Below, one piece after another: positions 30,644 through 39,316 of a DNA stretch of 64,000 nucleotides. Both the position numbers and the translations under genes were made by a program. The notes under the pieces are model-generated. The model searched no databases. It saw nothing but the letters and a program-made list of their open reading frames with translations, and was not told the origin of the DNA. The stretch is from contig NZ_FOSW01000019.1 of assembly GCF_900114385.1 (NCBI RefSeq), forward strand, positions 1 to 64,000. The letters run 5' to 3'. Origin of the DNA: Geodermatophilus ruber (GTDB taxonomy: Bacteria > Actinomycetota > Actinomycetes > Mycobacteriales > Geodermatophilaceae). Numbering within the stretch: position 1 is the first letter of the stretch; each line of letters begins with the position of its first letter.

Positions 30644-32401
30644 ATGCACCCCGTGCTGTTGCGGATGTCCACCCTGTTCCTGCGCACCCTGCGCGACGAC
30701 CCGGCCGACGCCGAGGTCCCCAGCCACCGCCTGCTCGTGCGGGCCGGCTACATCCGGCGGGCCGCGCCCGGCGGGTTCACCTGGTTGCCGCTGGGCTACC
30801 GGGTCTTCCGCAACGTCGAGCGCGTCGTCCGCGAGGAGATGGACGCGATGGGCGCGCAGGAGGTGCACTTCCCGGCGCTGCTGCCGCGCGAGCCCTACGA
30901 GGCCACCGGCCGCTGGACCGAGTACGGCGACAACCTGTTCCGGCTGCAGGACCGCCGCGGCGTCGACCACCTGCTCGGCCCCACCCACGAGGAGATGTTC
31001 ACGCTCCTGGTGAAGGACATGTACTCGTCCTACAAGGACCTGCCGGTCTCGCTGTACCAGATCCAGACCAAGTTCCGGGACGAGGCGCGGCCCCGCGCCG
31101 GCCTGCTGCGCGGCCGCGAGTTCACGATGAAGGACAGCTACTCGTTCGACGTCGACGACGCCGGTCTGGACAAGTCCTACGCGGCGCACCGCGACGCCTA
31201 CATCCGGATCTTCGACCGGCTGGGCCTGGAGTACGCGATCGTCTCGGCGATGTCGGGAGCGATGGGCGGCTCCAAGAGCGAGGAGTTCCTGCACCCCACC
31301 GCGATCGGTGAGGACACCTTCGTCCGTTCGCCCGGGGGCTACGCGGCCAACGTCGAGGCGGTCACCACCGTCGTCCCCGACGAGATCCCGCTCGAGGGCC
31401 AGCCCGAGGCGCACGTCGAGGACACGCCCGACACCCCGACCATCGAGACGCTGGTCGGGGTGGCGCAGCAGCTGTTCCCGGACGCCGGCTACACCGCCGC
31501 CGACACGCTGAAGAACGTCGTCGTCCAGCTCGTGCACCCCGACGGCACGCGGGAGCCGCTGGTCATCGGCCTCCCGGGTGACCGGGAGGCCGACCTCAAG
31601 CGGCTGGAGGCGCAGCTCGCGCCGGCCGAGGTGGAGCCGTTCACCGGCTTCGACCAGCACCCGGCCCTGGTCAAGGGCTACATCGGCCCGCAGGTGCTCG
31701 GCGCCGACAGCCCGTCGGGCATCCGCTACCTGGTCGACCCGCGCGTGGTCCGCGGCACCCGCTGGATCACCGGCGCCAACGAGCCGGGCCGGCACGTGTT
31801 CGACCTCGTCGCCGGCCGGGACTTCACCTGGGACGGGGTCGTCGAGGCCGCCGAGGTGCGGCCCGGCGACCCGGCGCCCGACGGCTCCGGCCCGCTGGAG
31901 CTGGCCCGCGGCGTGGAGATCGGGCACATCTTCCAGCTGGGCCGCAAGTACGCCGAGGCGCTCGACCTCAAGGTCCTCGACGAGAACGGCAAGCTGGTCA
32001 CCGTCACCATGGGCTCCTACGGCATCGGTGTCTCCCGCGCCGTCGCCGCGATCGCGGAGTCCACGCACGACGAGCTCGGCCTGCGCTGGCCGCGGGAGGT
32101 GGCCCCGGCCGACGTGCACGTGGTCGCCACCGGCAAGGACGCCGCGGTGTTCGAGACGGCCGAGGCGCTGTCCCGCGAGCTGGTCGACGCCGGGCTGACG
32201 GTGCTCTACGACGACCGGCCCAAGGTCTCGCCGGGGGTGAAGTTCAAGGACGCCGAGCTGCTCGGCATGCCGACGATCGTGACCGTCGGCCGCGGGCTGG
32301 CCGACGGCGTGATCGAGCTGCGCGACCGGGCCACCGGCGAGCGCGAGGACGTCCCGGTCGCCGACGCCACGGCTCGAGTCAGAGCGGTCGTCGGGAAGTA
32401 A
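30644..32401 (+). CDS. proS: Prolyl-tRNA synthetase (bacterial type)
   Basis: 585 residues from the ATG at 30644 (GGAGG 7 bases upstream). Class II motifs: [20 protein letters not shown] (motif 1 region), [23 protein letters not shown] (motif 2) and GSYGIGVSR (motif 3). The long insertion between motifs 2 and 3 (about residues 225-400) is the YbaK-like editing domain that clears Ala-tRNA(Pro). The C-terminal anticodon-binding domain is complete. In-frame initiators a few codons further in are possible. An inverted dispersed repeat follows the stop. Confidence 0.95.
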   Translation: MHPVLLRMSTLFLRTLRDDPADAEVPSHRLLVRAGYIRRAAPGGFTWLPLGYRVFRNVERVVREEMDAMGAQEVHFPALLPREPYEATGRWTEYGDNLFRLQDRRGVDHLLGPTHEEMFTLLVKDMYSSYKDLPVSLYQIQTKFRDEARPRAGLLRGREFTMKDSYSFDVDDAGLDKSYAAHRDAYIRIFDRLGLEYAIVSAMSGAMGGSKSEEFLHPTAIGEDTFVRSPGGYAANVEAVTTVVPDEIPLEGQPEAHVEDTPDTPTIETLVGVAQQLFPDAGYTAADTLKNVVVQLVHPDGTREPLVIGLPGDREADLKRLEAQLAPAEVEPFTGFDQHPALVKGYIGPQVLGADSPSGIRYLVDPRVVRGTRWITGANEPGRHVFDLVAGRDFTWDGVVEAAEVRPGDPAPDGSGPLELARGVEIGHIFQLGRKYAEALDLKVLDENGKLVTVTMGSYGIGVSRAVAAIAESTHDELGLRWPREVAPADVHVVATGKDAAVFETAEALSRELVDAGLTVLYDDRPKVSPGVKFKDAELLGMPTIVTVGRGLADGVIELRDRATGEREDVPVADATARVRAVVGK

Positions 32402-32404
32402 TCC

Positions 32405-32469
32405 TGTCGGCCCCGTTCAGAGGCTCGCGCCCGAGCTTGCGAGGGCGGGAGGAGGACGGGGTCCTCTTT
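32405..32469 (-). repeat. Dispersed intergenic hairpin repeat, copy 5 (inverted)
   Basis: Read on the minus strand it runs GAGGACCCCGTCCTCC, CGCCCTCGCAAGCTCGGGCG, then CGGGGCC, the same order as copies 1 and 3. It lies between proS and the rpsP promoter, opposite in orientation to the flanking genes. That argues for a mobile or palindromic origin rather than a gene-specific terminator. Confidence 0.7.
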
Positions 32470-32470
32470 C

Positions 32471-32479
32471 TGGCACAAT
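32471..32479 (+). promoter_or_regulatory. Promoter-like motif TGGCACAAT upstream of rpsP
   Basis: TGGCACAAT lies ~130 bases before rpsP. Nearly the same nonamer (TGGCACAGT) occurs ~130 bases before rplS, suggesting a shared ribosomal-protein promoter type with CACAAT/CACAGT as -10. Confidence 0.4.
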
Positions 32480-32608
32480 GGTCGGTCGAACACGGCGGTG
32501 GGCGGCCCTCTCACCGTTGCCGGCCGTGTCCCTCGCTCCGCCCCGGCGTGCCCCACGCGTCCGTCCGGCGAGCTACCGACACTGCGTTCGAGGAGTACAC
32601 CACCCACC

Positions 32609-33049
32609 GTGGCCACCAAGATCAAGCTCATGCGCCTGGGCAAGATGCGCGCGCCGTACTACCGCATCGTCGTCGCCGACGCCCGCACCAAGCGGGACGG
32701 CCGCTCGATCGAGACGATCGGCAAGTACCACCCGAAGGAGGACCCGTCCTTCATCGAGGTGAACAGCGAGCGTGCGCAATACTGGCTGGGTGTCGGCGCG
32801 CAGCCGACCGAGGCCGTCGCCGCCATCTTCCGGGTGACCGGTGACTGGCAGAAGTTCAAGGGCGAGCCGGCGCCGCCGCCCATGAAGGTCGCCGCTCCCA
32901 AGCCCGACAAGAAGGCCCTCTACGAGGAGGCCGTCCGCAACGCGGGCGAGGAGCCGGCCGCCGGCGCCACCACTCCGAAGAAGAAGGCCGCCCCGAAGGC
33001 CGACGACGCCGCTGCCGCGGACGCCGCCGCCGAGACGCCCGCCGAGTAA
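32609..33049 (+). CDS. rpsP: 30S ribosomal protein S16
   Basis: 146 residues from the GTG at 32609. The S16 core ([20 protein letters not shown] ... [10 protein letters not shown] ... [13 protein letters not shown]) takes ~85 residues. The rest is a Lys/Ala/Pro/Glu-rich tail typical of actinobacterial S16. First gene of rpsP-KH-rimM-trmD-NUDIX, with a ~130-base leader. Confidence 0.95.
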   Translation: MATKIKLMRLGKMRAPYYRIVVADARTKRDGRSIETIGKYHPKEDPSFIEVNSERAQYWLGVGAQPTEAVAAIFRVTGDWQKFKGEPAPPPMKVAAPKPDKKALYEEAVRNAGEEPAAGATTPKKKAAPKADDAAAADAAAETPAE

Positions 33050-33052
33050 GAC

Positions 33053-33289
33053 GTGCTCGAAGAGGCGCTCGAGCACCTGGTCAAGGGCATCGTCGACCAC
33101 CCCGAGGACGTGACGGTCGACCTGCTCAACAGTCGGCGCGGCAAGACCCTCGAGGTCCGGGTGCACCCCGACGACCTCGGCAAGGTCATCGGCCGGGGCG
33201 GGCGCACCGCCAAGGCGCTGCGCACCGTCATGACCGGCGTCGGGGGTCGCGGCCTGCGGGTCGACGTCGTCGACACCGACGGGCGCTGA
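33053..33289 (+). CDS. khpA: KH-domain RNA-binding protein (KhpA/YlqC family)
   Basis: 78 residues, a lone KH domain with the VHPDDLGKVIGRGGRTAKAL GxxG loop. The partner of KhpB in Firmicutes, it binds many RNAs. GTG start 3 bases after the rpsP stop. Conserved between rpsP and rimM. Confidence 0.93.
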   Translation: MLEEALEHLVKGIVDHPEDVTVDLLNSRRGKTLEVRVHPDDLGKVIGRGGRTAKALRTVMTGVGGRGLRVDVVDTDGR

Positions 33290-33331
33290 GCGCCCGGCCC
33301 GTGAACCCCTCGCACCGCTGAGCACGCCTCG

Positions 33332-33865
33332 TTGAGCACAGACCCGCGCAACGCCACCGACACCGTGGTGGTCGGCCGCATCGGCCGACCCCACGGTGTT
33401 CGTGGTGAGGTGACCATCGAGGTCCGCACCGACGACCCGGACCTCCGCTTCGCCCCGGGTGCGGTGCTGCTCACCGAGCCTGCCGCCCGCGGTCCGCTGA
33501 CCGTCGTCGGCCGGCGGTGGCACCGCGAGGTGCTCCTGCTGCAGTTCGAGGGCTCCGGCAGTCGCGAGGACGCCGAGGAACTGCGCAACACCGAGCTGCA
33601 CGTGCCGGTCGCCGACCTGCCCGCGCTCGAGGACCCCGACGTGTTCTACGACCACCAGCTGGTCGGCCTCGCCGCACGCCTGCCCGACGGCGCCCCGCTG
33701 GGCGAGATCGTCGCCGTCCGGCACGAGGGCGCGGAGCTGCTCGTCGTCCGCCGTGGGGAGGGTGGGGAGCTGCTCGTCCCGTTCGTCGCGGCGATCGTCC
33801 CCACGGTGGACCTCGCCGGGGGTTTCGTCGTCGTGGACCCGCCCGAGGGCCTGCTGGACCTGTGA
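33332..33865 (+). CDS. rimM: 16S rRNA processing protein RimM
   Basis: 177 residues. N-terminal RimM domain with [20 protein letters not shown]-terminal PRC-barrel with [15 protein letters not shown] and [15 protein letters not shown]. It helps mature the 30S head domain around S19. The proposed start is TTG at 33332; the ribosome site is weak, so the start is the least certain part. trmD overlaps or abuts the stop. Confidence 0.93.
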   Translation: MSTDPRNATDTVVVGRIGRPHGVRGEVTIEVRTDDPDLRFAPGAVLLTEPAARGPLTVVGRRWHREVLLLQFEGSGSREDAEELRNTELHVPVADLPALEDPDVFYDHQLVGLAARLPDGAPLGEIVAVRHEGAELLVVRRGEGGELLVPFVAAIVPTVDLAGGFVVVDPPEGLLDL

Positions 33866-33870
33866 GCGGC

Positions 33871-34602
33871 ATGCGCATCGACGTCATCACGATCTTCCCC
33901 GAGTATCTGGCGCCGCTGCGCCAGTCGCTGCTGGGCAAGGCCGCCGAACGCGGCCTGGTCAGCATCGGGGTGCACGACCTGCGGCAGTGGACCGACGACG
34001 TGCACCGCACCGTCGACGACGCCCCGTACGGCGGGGGCCCCGGAATGGTCATGCGGCCCGAGCCGTGGGGACGCGCCCTGGAGGCGGTGCGACCCCCGGG
34101 GACCCGCCTGGTGGTGCCGACCCCCGCCGGGCGCCCGTTCACCCAGGCCATGGCTGCCGAGTGGGCCACCGAGCCGGGCCTGGTCTTCGCCTGCGGCCGC
34201 TACGAGGGCATCGACCAGCGCGTCGCCGACTGGGCCGCCGACGCGGGGCCGGTGTCGGAGGTCTCCATCGGTGACTACGTGCTGGCCGGCGGGGAGTCGG
34301 CCGTCCTGGTCATGGTGGAGGCGGTGACCCGGCTGCTGCCGGGCGTGGTGGGCAACCGCGAGTCCGTGGAGTTCGACTCGCACGCCGACGGGCTGCTCGA
34401 GGGGCCGTCCTACACCCGACCGGCGTCCTGGCGCGGGCACGACGTGCCGCCGGTGCTGCTCTCCGGTGACCACGCGGCGATCGCCCGGTGGCGACGGGCG
34501 GAGTCGCTGCGGCGGACGGCGGCCCGCCGCCCCGACCTCCTGGCCGCGCTGGCGGAGGGCGCGCTCACCGACGCCGAGCGGGACCAGCTCTCCGGTGGCT
34601 GA
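33871..34602 (+). CDS. trmD: tRNA (guanine(37)-N1)-methyltransferase TrmD
   Basis: 243 residues from the ATG at 33871 ([16 protein letters not shown]). The SPOUT knot region shows [28 protein letters not shown] and [16 protein letters not shown], the SAM-binding trefoil. It makes m1G37 and prevents frameshifting. A GTG at 33862 that overlaps the rimM stop would add three residues. Confidence 0.96.
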   Translation: MRIDVITIFPEYLAPLRQSLLGKAAERGLVSIGVHDLRQWTDDVHRTVDDAPYGGGPGMVMRPEPWGRALEAVRPPGTRLVVPTPAGRPFTQAMAAEWATEPGLVFACGRYEGIDQRVADWAADAGPVSEVSIGDYVLAGGESAVLVMVEAVTRLLPGVVGNRESVEFDSHADGLLEGPSYTRPASWRGHDVPPVLLSGDHAAIARWRRAESLRRTAARRPDLLAALAEGALTDAERDQLSGG

Positions 34603-35098
34603 CCCCCGCCCGTGGGTGAGGCCGACCGCCCGGGTGGTGGTGCTCGACCCCGACGGCCGCGCGCTGCTGCTCGGCGCCCGGCTCACCGACCCGGCGCTGC
34701 CGCCCGGGGACGTGCGGTTCTGGTACACCCCCGGCGGGGGAGTGGAGGACGGCGAGAGCGTCCGGGACGCCGCCGTCCGGGAGCTGGCCGAGGAGATCGG
34801 GCTGGTCGTGGCGCCGGCCGCGCTGGAGGGGCCGGTGTGGTTCCGGCGGCACGTCGGCACCTTCGCCGGCCTGGAGATCGACTCGCGCGAGACGTTCTTC
34901 GTGCTGCGCGACGTCGTCCACGAGGTCGATGCCCGGGGGCGCACCGAGCTGGAGCTGCTGGGCGAGGAGCCGCACCGGTGGTGGAGCGTGGCGGAGATCG
35001 CCGCCAGCGCCGTACCGTTCGCCCCGGGCGAGCTGTCCGCTCTGCTCCCGCAGCTGCTCGAGGGGCCGTGGTCAGGGCCGCCGCGCTTCGTCGGGTGA
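34595..35098 (+). CDS. NUDIX hydrolase
   Basis: 167 residues from the GTG at 34595, overlapping trmD by 8 bases. The Nudix box is [20 protein letters not shown] followed by EIG, which fits GX5EX7REUXEEXGU. Substrate not predictable. The N-terminal [21 protein letters not shown] region resembles house-cleaning Nudix enzymes adjacent to trmD in other actinobacteria. Confidence 0.9.
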   Translation: MADPRPWVRPTARVVVLDPDGRALLLGARLTDPALPPGDVRFWYTPGGGVEDGESVRDAAVRELAEEIGLVVAPAALEGPVWFRRHVGTFAGLEIDSRETFFVLRDVVHEVDARGRTELELLGEEPHRWWSVAEIAASAVPFAPGELSALLPQLLEGPWSGPPRFVG

Positions 35099-35103
35099 AG
35101 ATG

Positions 35104-35112
35104 TGGCACAGT
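35104..35112 (+). promoter_or_regulatory. Promoter-like motif TGGCACAGT upstream of rplS
   Basis: Nearly identical to the nonamer ahead of rpsP. It begins 6 bases after the Nudix stop and leaves a ~130-base leader with two GC hairpins (GGGAG/CTCCC near 35145 and CCCCGG/CCGGGG near 35170-35190) before rplS. Confidence 0.4.
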
Positions 35113-35242
35113 AGAGAGCTGCTGCGGACCGTCGGACCGTCGACGGGAGCTCCTCCCGGAGTGCAGCTCCCCGGATAGGACAGCCGGGGCCGCTCGCTGT
35201 CCGCACCGTGAACGACGTAACCGCTAGGACAGGACTGCCGCG

Positions 35243-35599
35243 ATGAACACCCTGGACGTACTCGACGCCGATTCGCTGCGCGACGACATCCCCGAGTTCC
35301 GCCCCGGCGACACCGTCAAGGTGCACGTGCGCGTCATCGAGGGCAACCGCTCCCGCATCCAGGTCTTCCAGGGCGTCGTCATCCGCCGTCAGGGCGGTGG
35401 CATCCGCGAGACCTTCACCGTCCGCAAGGTCAGCTTCGGCGTCGGTGTCGAGCGCACCTTCCCGGTGCACACCCCGGTCGTCGAGAAGATCGAGGTCATG
35501 ACCCGCGGTGACGTTCGCCGCGCGAAGCTGTACTACCTCCGCGAGCTGCGTGGCAAGGCCGCCAAGATCAAGGAGAAGCGCGAGACCGTTTCGCGCTGA
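35243..35599 (+). CDS. rplS: 50S ribosomal protein L19
   Basis: 118 residues, with [36 protein letters not shown] and [17 protein letters not shown] typical of L19. It has its own promoter-like element and leader rather than simple cotranscription with trmD. Confidence 0.97.
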   Translation: MNTLDVLDADSLRDDIPEFRPGDTVKVHVRVIEGNRSRIQVFQGVVIRRQGGGIRETFTVRKVSFGVGVERTFPVHTPVVEKIEVMTRGDVRRAKLYYLRELRGKAAKIKEKRETVSR

Positions 35600-35606
35600 C
35601 GCGTTC

Positions 35607-35627
35607 GAGACCGGTGTGGCCGGTCTC
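35607..35627 (+). terminator. Short hairpin between rplS and lepB
   Basis: 8-bp arms GAGACCGG/CCGGTCTC with a 5-base loop, 8 bases after the rplS stop. Weak as a terminator on its own. Confidence 0.4.
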
Positions 35628-35651
35628 ACCGCGGCGGGTCTCCCGCGGCCG

Positions 35652-35657
35652 TAGGCT
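35652..35657 (+). promoter_or_regulatory. -10 box of a probable leaderless promoter (lepB)
   Basis: TAGGCT ends 7 bases before the lepB ATG at 35665, with no ribosome site visible. Confidence 0.45.
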
Positions 35658-35664
35658 GGATCTG

Positions 35665-36612
35665 ATGAACAGCAACCGGCCCGGGGGGCCCGCCGACGTC
35701 GTTCCGGAGGGGGACGACCCCCGTACCGCCGGGACGGCGAGCGAGGACACCGGACCCCTCCCACAGCCTTCCCGCCGCGAGCGCCGGCGCCAGCGGGCGC
35801 AGGAGCAGAAGAAGGGCTCGCTGCTCAAGGAGCTGCCCGTGCTGCTCCTGGTCGCCTTCGTCCTGGCCCTGCTGGTGAAGACCTTCCTCGTGCAGGCGTT
35901 CTTCATCCCCTCCGGGTCGATGGAGCAGACGCTGCACGGCTGCCCGGGCTGCACCGGCGACCGCGTGCTGGTCAACAAGGTGCCCTACTGGTTCGGCGAG
36001 CCCGAGCCCGGTGACATCGTCGTCTTCCGCGGACCGGACACCTGGTCGCCCGAGGTCGACGTCGCCGAGCCGAGCAACTGGTTCACCGGTGCCCTCCTGT
36101 GGCTGGGCCGGGCCGTGGGCGTCGCCCCGCCCAGCGAGGACGACTACATCAAGCGGGTCATCGCGACCGAGGGGCAGACGGTCCAGTGCTGCGACGCCGA
36201 GGGGCGGGTGAGCGTGGACGGACGGCCCCTCGACGAGCCCTACATCTTCGAGAACACGCCGCTGGAGAGCCGGGCCTTCGGTCCGGTGACGGTGCCCGAG
36301 GGCCGGCTGTGGGTCATGGGTGACCACCGGTCGGCCTCGGCGGACTCCAAGGCCCACATCGGGGACGAGTACTCCGGCACCATCGCCGTCGACGACGTCA
36401 TCGGCAAGGCCGCGCTGATCGTCTGGCCGCTGGACCGGTTCGGCACCCTCGACTCCCCGGACATCCAGGGCACGGAGGCCGCGGCCGTGCCCGGCACGGA
36501 CAGTGGGGGAGCGCCGCTCTCCGGCGCGGCGGCCGTGGCCGCCCCGTATGCGCTCGGGTTGGTCGGGGCGGTACCGCTCACCGTCTGGCGACGGCGACGC
36601 CGGGCGCCCTGA
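35665..36612 (+). CDS. lepB: Type I signal peptidase
   Basis: 315 residues. A cytoplasmic disordered N-terminus (~65 residues) leads to a membrane anchor (LPVLLLVAFVLALLVKTFLV). The catalytic Ser box FIPSGSMEQTL follows, then YIKRVIATEGQTV with the general-base Lys, and GDHRSASADSKAH. A second C-terminal hydrophobic segment (AAPYALGLVGAVPLTVW) ends in RRRRRAP. It removes signal peptides from exported proteins. The insert between the Ser and Lys boxes (WFTGALLWLGRAVG) is typical of actinobacteria. Confidence 0.95.
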   Translation: MNSNRPGGPADVVPEGDDPRTAGTASEDTGPLPQPSRRERRRQRAQEQKKGSLLKELPVLLLVAFVLALLVKTFLVQAFFIPSGSMEQTLHGCPGCTGDRVLVNKVPYWFGEPEPGDIVVFRGPDTWSPEVDVAEPSNWFTGALLWLGRAVGVAPPSEDDYIKRVIATEGQTVQCCDAEGRVSVDGRPLDEPYIFENTPLESRAFGPVTVPEGRLWVMGDHRSASADSKAHIGDEYSGTIAVDDVIGKAALIVWPLDRFGTLDSPDIQGTEAAAVPGTDSGGAPLSGAAAVAAPYALGLVGAVPLTVWRRRRRAP

Positions 36613-36630
36613 CCTCCCGCCCCTCCCCAC

Positions 36631-36670
36631 CTCGACCCGCACCCCTCGACCCCGGGGCGTGCGGGTCGAG
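36631..36670 (+). terminator. Hairpin terminator after lepB
   Basis: Perfect 12-bp arms (36631-36642 with 36659-36670) and a 16-base loop that can pair further. Followed by CGTTTCTGC. Confidence 0.65.
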
Positions 36671-36780
36671 GCGTTTCTGCGCCCCGCGACAATGGCGTCG
36701 CCATGTCGACAGAAATGGTCACATGACCGGCGGCGTGTTTCGTGCGTGACTCGGCTCGCCATTCCGCGCCGATTCGGGAA

Positions 36781-36798
36781 TCCGAAGAAATCTTCGGA
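36781..36798. promoter_or_regulatory. 18-bp palindrome upstream of the LuxR-type regulator
   Basis: TCCGAAGA-AA-TCTTCGGA is a perfect 8-bp inverted repeat in an unusually AT-rich spacer (36690-36870). It lies 75 bases before the regulator start and is a natural operator candidate, perhaps autoregulatory. A smaller repeat, GGTCACATGACC, lies at 36717-36728. Confidence 0.45.
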
Positions 36799-36816
36799 AA
36801 GTGTTCAAGTAACCGT

Positions 36817-36842
36817 CTCACCCGTCCGATGGATGGGGTGAG
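36817..36842 (+). other. Leader hairpin before the LuxR-type regulator
   Basis: CTCACCC and GGGTGAG arms enclose a 12-base loop, ending 31 bases before the start codon. It could be a 5' leader structure or another operator. Confidence 0.35.
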
Positions 36843-36872
36843 AGTTCCCGATCGTGTGAAACGGAGTCAGCT

Positions 36873-37583
36873 GTGTCTGCACCCATGGCGAGCACCGCCC
36901 GCGGCGTCACCCGCGTGCTCCTCCTCGCCGACGCCCCGGTCCTGCGTCGGGGCCTGGTGAGCATGATCAACGAGACCGCCGGCATGCAGTCGGTCGGAAC
37001 CCCCGGCGAGCTGCGCCGGGCGCTCACCCTGGTCGAGACCGCCCGCCCCGACGCCGTCGTGGTCGAGCTGGGCTCCGGACGCGCCGCCACCCTCAACGCG
37101 TGCCGGGACCTGCGCCGCCGCTACCCCCGCGTGACCATCGTCGCGCTGGCCACCTCCGAGGACCCGGCGGTCGTCAACGAGGCCCTCGCCGCGGGCATCC
37201 GTGGCTACCTCATGATCAACACCTCTCCGACGCTCCTCGGCTGGGCGATCCTGGCCGCCCGGGCGGGCCGCACCGTCGTCGACCCGCAGATCCGCCGGGT
37301 CGAGCCGTCGGCCGTCCCGGCGAGCAAGCCGTTCACCCCCGAGGTGCCCCTCACGCGGCGCGAGTCGGACGTGCTGGACGAGCTGATCCAGGGCCAGTCC
37401 AACCGGCAGATCGGCCGCAACCTGTTCATCAGCGAGGACACCGTCAAGTCCCACGTGAAGGCGATCCTGCGCAAGCTGGGTGCCCGCGACCGGGCGCACG
37501 CGGTCTCGCTGGTGCTGTCCTCGCGCAACCCCGGCTGCACCTGCGGGGCGCACAGCCTTGCGTCGGCGCCCGCCGAGGTCTGA
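36873..37583 (+). CDS. LuxR/NarL-type regulator with a degenerate receiver domain
   Basis: 236 residues from the GTG at 36873 (CGGAG ribosome site). The C-terminal LuxR helix-turn-helix is intact (LTRRESDVLDELIQGQSNRQ ... SEDTVKSHVKAILRKLGA). The N-terminal receiver-like domain keeps ADAPVLRRGL and ALATSEDPAVVNEALAAG. At the phosphorylation position it reads DAVVVELGSG, with Glu where the phospho-Asp belongs, and the conserved Lys region is altered. It probably acts without a cognate kinase; none is adjacent. An unusual CTCGAH cysteine cluster sits near the C-terminus. Confidence 0.88.
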   Translation: MSAPMASTARGVTRVLLLADAPVLRRGLVSMINETAGMQSVGTPGELRRALTLVETARPDAVVVELGSGRAATLNACRDLRRRYPRVTIVALATSEDPAVVNEALAAGIRGYLMINTSPTLLGWAILAARAGRTVVDPQIRRVEPSAVPASKPFTPEVPLTRRESDVLDELIQGQSNRQIGRNLFISEDTVKSHVKAILRKLGARDRAHAVSLVLSSRNPGCTCGAHSLASAPAEV

Positions 37584-37713
37584 GCCTTCCCGGAACTCCG
37601 GGCCCGGTGCGGCGGCACGCCGCCGGCACCGGCGCGCGGCACGCCCGGTCGGACCATCCGCCTCCTCGGTGGTCCGCCCGGACGTCGAGCGGCCGCTAAA
37701 GGCTCGCTCCGGT

Positions 37714-37754
37714 CCACGGGCCGGTCCCCTCTGACCCCGGGGACCGGCCCGTGG
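37714..37754 (+). terminator. Strong hairpin terminator after the LuxR-type gene
   Basis: Perfect 16-bp arms (37714-37729 with 37739-37754) and a 9-base loop in the gap before rnhB. Confidence 0.7.
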
Positions 37755-37772
37755 CATGGACGCGGACCGTCG

Positions 37773-37778
37773 TACTGT
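37773..37778 (+). promoter_or_regulatory. -10 box of a probable leaderless promoter (rnhB)
   Basis: TACTGT ends 9 bases before the rnhB ATG at 37788. Confidence 0.4.
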
Positions 37779-37787
37779 CGGAGCGCG

Positions 37788-38570
37788 ATGGCCGCTCGTC
37801 CCACCCGTCCCCGTCCCCGTCCCGCTCCCGCCGGGCCGGGCGCCCGGAGCCAGCCGCCCGGTGACCGCCTCGACGCCCTGTGGGACATGGAGCGCCGGCT
37901 CCGGCGCCGCGGGTTCGCAGCGATCGCCGGCGCCGACGAGGCCGGGCGGGGCGCCTGCGCCGGCCCGCTGGTGGCGGCCGCGTGCGTGCTGCCGGAGGGG
38001 CGCCGGGGGAGGGTGCCGGGCCTGGCCGACTCCAAACTGCTGACCGCGGCGAGCCGCGAGCAGGTCTACGAGGAGATCGTGGCCCGGGCGGTCTCCTGGT
38101 CGGTCGTCGTCATCCCGGTCGAGGACCTCGACGCCCGTGGCATGCACGTCACGAACATCGAGGCCCTGCGACGCGCGGTGTCCGTGCTCGACCCCGGCGC
38201 GGACTACGTCCTCACCGACGGCTTCCCGGTGCCCGGGCTGGCGCGCCCGACCCTGGCGGTGTGGAAGGGGGACCGGGTCGCCGCGTGCGTCGCCGCGGCC
38301 TCGGTGCTGGCGAAGGTCACCCGGGACCGGATCATGCTGGAGCTGCATCAGCGCTGGCCGCAGTACGACTTCGCGCTGCACAAGGGCTACATCACCGACG
38401 CGCACAGCGCCGCCCTCGACCGTCACGGGCCCTGTCCCGAGCACCGTCTGCGGTTCGTCAACGTCGCCCGCGCCCGGGACGCACACGCCGAACGGACACT
38501 CCAGCTGACCGGCTCCGCGGGCATGGTCGATGATGGGGCCATGCGCCCTGTGTCCGGAGAGCCGAGATGA
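37788..38570 (+). CDS. rnhB: Ribonuclease HII
   Basis: 260 residues. Active-site motifs: IAGADEAGRGACAGPLVAAA (GADEAGRG with the first catalytic acids), LADSKLL, YVLTDGFPVPG (third acid) and AAASVLAKVTRDR. It nicks RNA-DNA hybrids and single ribonucleotides. A Pro/Arg-rich ~25-residue N-terminal extension and a short C-terminal tail exceed the family core. The stop overlaps the DUF2469 start (ATGA). Confidence 0.95.
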   Translation: MAARPTRPRPRPAPAGPGARSQPPGDRLDALWDMERRLRRRGFAAIAGADEAGRGACAGPLVAAACVLPEGRRGRVPGLADSKLLTAASREQVYEEIVARAVSWSVVVIPVEDLDARGMHVTNIEALRRAVSVLDPGADYVLTDGFPVPGLARPTLAVWKGDRVAACVAAASVLAKVTRDRIMLELHQRWPQYDFALHKGYITDAHSAALDRHGPCPEHRLRFVNVARARDAHAERTLQLTGSAGMVDDGAMRPVSGEPR

Positions 38571-38887
38571 GCACCGAGGACCTGGAGAAGTACGAGACCG
38601 AGATGGAGCTGCAGCTCTATCGCGAGTACCGGGACATCGTCCGCCAGTTCACCTACGTGGTCGAGACCGAGCGGCGCTTCTACCTGGCCAACTCCGTCGA
38701 CCTCCAGGTCCGGGAGGCCGGCGGCGAGGTGTACTTCGAGCTGAAGCTCTCCGACGCGTGGGTCTGGGACATGTACCGGCCGGCCCGGTTCGTCCGCAAC
38801 GTGCGGGTGCTGACCTTCAAGGACGTCAACGTCGAGGAGCTCGACAAGCCCGACCTCGAGCTCCCGGACGGTCCCCGGCTCTCCTGA
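38567..38887 (+). CDS. DUF2469 protein
   Basis: 106 residues: YETEMELQLYREYRDIVRQF ... YLANSVDLQVREAGGEVYFE ... WVWDMYRPARFV. This is the highly conserved actinobacterial family that almost always lies between rnhB and yraN. Function unknown. Here the usual neighbour yraN is displaced 8.4 kb downstream. Confidence 0.93.
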   Translation: MSTEDLEKYETEMELQLYREYRDIVRQFTYVVETERRFYLANSVDLQVREAGGEVYFELKLSDAWVWDMYRPARFVRNVRVLTFKDVNVEELDKPDLELPDGPRLS

Positions 38888-39016
38888 CCTGCGCGCCACG
38901 GCCGCAGGATCCCCCGGGCCCGACCCGCCGGTGCCGGCACCGTCCACAGGCGGCCGGTTGCCCACAGATCGCCCACGACGCTGGTCGGGCCGCCGCGCCC
39001 GGCGGTCGGTCGCCTG

Positions 39017-39160
39017 GTGCGAACGACATCCGCCCTCGGCGTCCATGGTGAACGGATCGCCGCGGCCACCGTTCCCGTGACGCTGGCCCGCACCTGGTCG
39101 GTCGGGCTGGCCGGCGTCCACGGTGCGATGGTCGAGATCGAGGTCGACCCGGCCAGGTCG
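39017..39160 (+). pseudogene. Decayed yraN-comM remnant (internal deletion)
   Basis: One short open frame begins RTTSALGVHGERIAAA, matching the intact yraN start STTTELGDHGERIAVA. After ~20 codons it continues VTLARTWSVGLAGVHGAMVE, matching the intact comM start VTLARTWSVGLAGVQGAMVE. It then degenerates after EVDPARSD. The spacer before it (GTCCACAGG ... CCCACAGATCG, from 38942) also resembles the spacer before intact yraN (47230-47260). It is therefore an old duplicate of the yraN-comM junction that lost about 300 bases of yraN and all later comM sequence. Confidence 0.8.
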
Positions 39161-39316
39161 GATGCTGATCCACTGACACTCATGCGCCCCCGGCTGGCGA
39201 GTACCGCCTGCAACACAGGCCACTCGAGGGGGAATATGCCCCTTGACCTGGGTTTTCTGCTTCCCGTGCCCTAATCTCGCCGCGGCGATGCGTCGGGGTT
39301 GAGCGGGGGCACCTGG

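Noticed and set aside
32471..35112. Sigma-54 promoters from the TGGCAC words before rpsP and rplS
   Set aside because: The partner TTGC element at -12 is absent, and sigma-54 is generally missing from actinobacteria.
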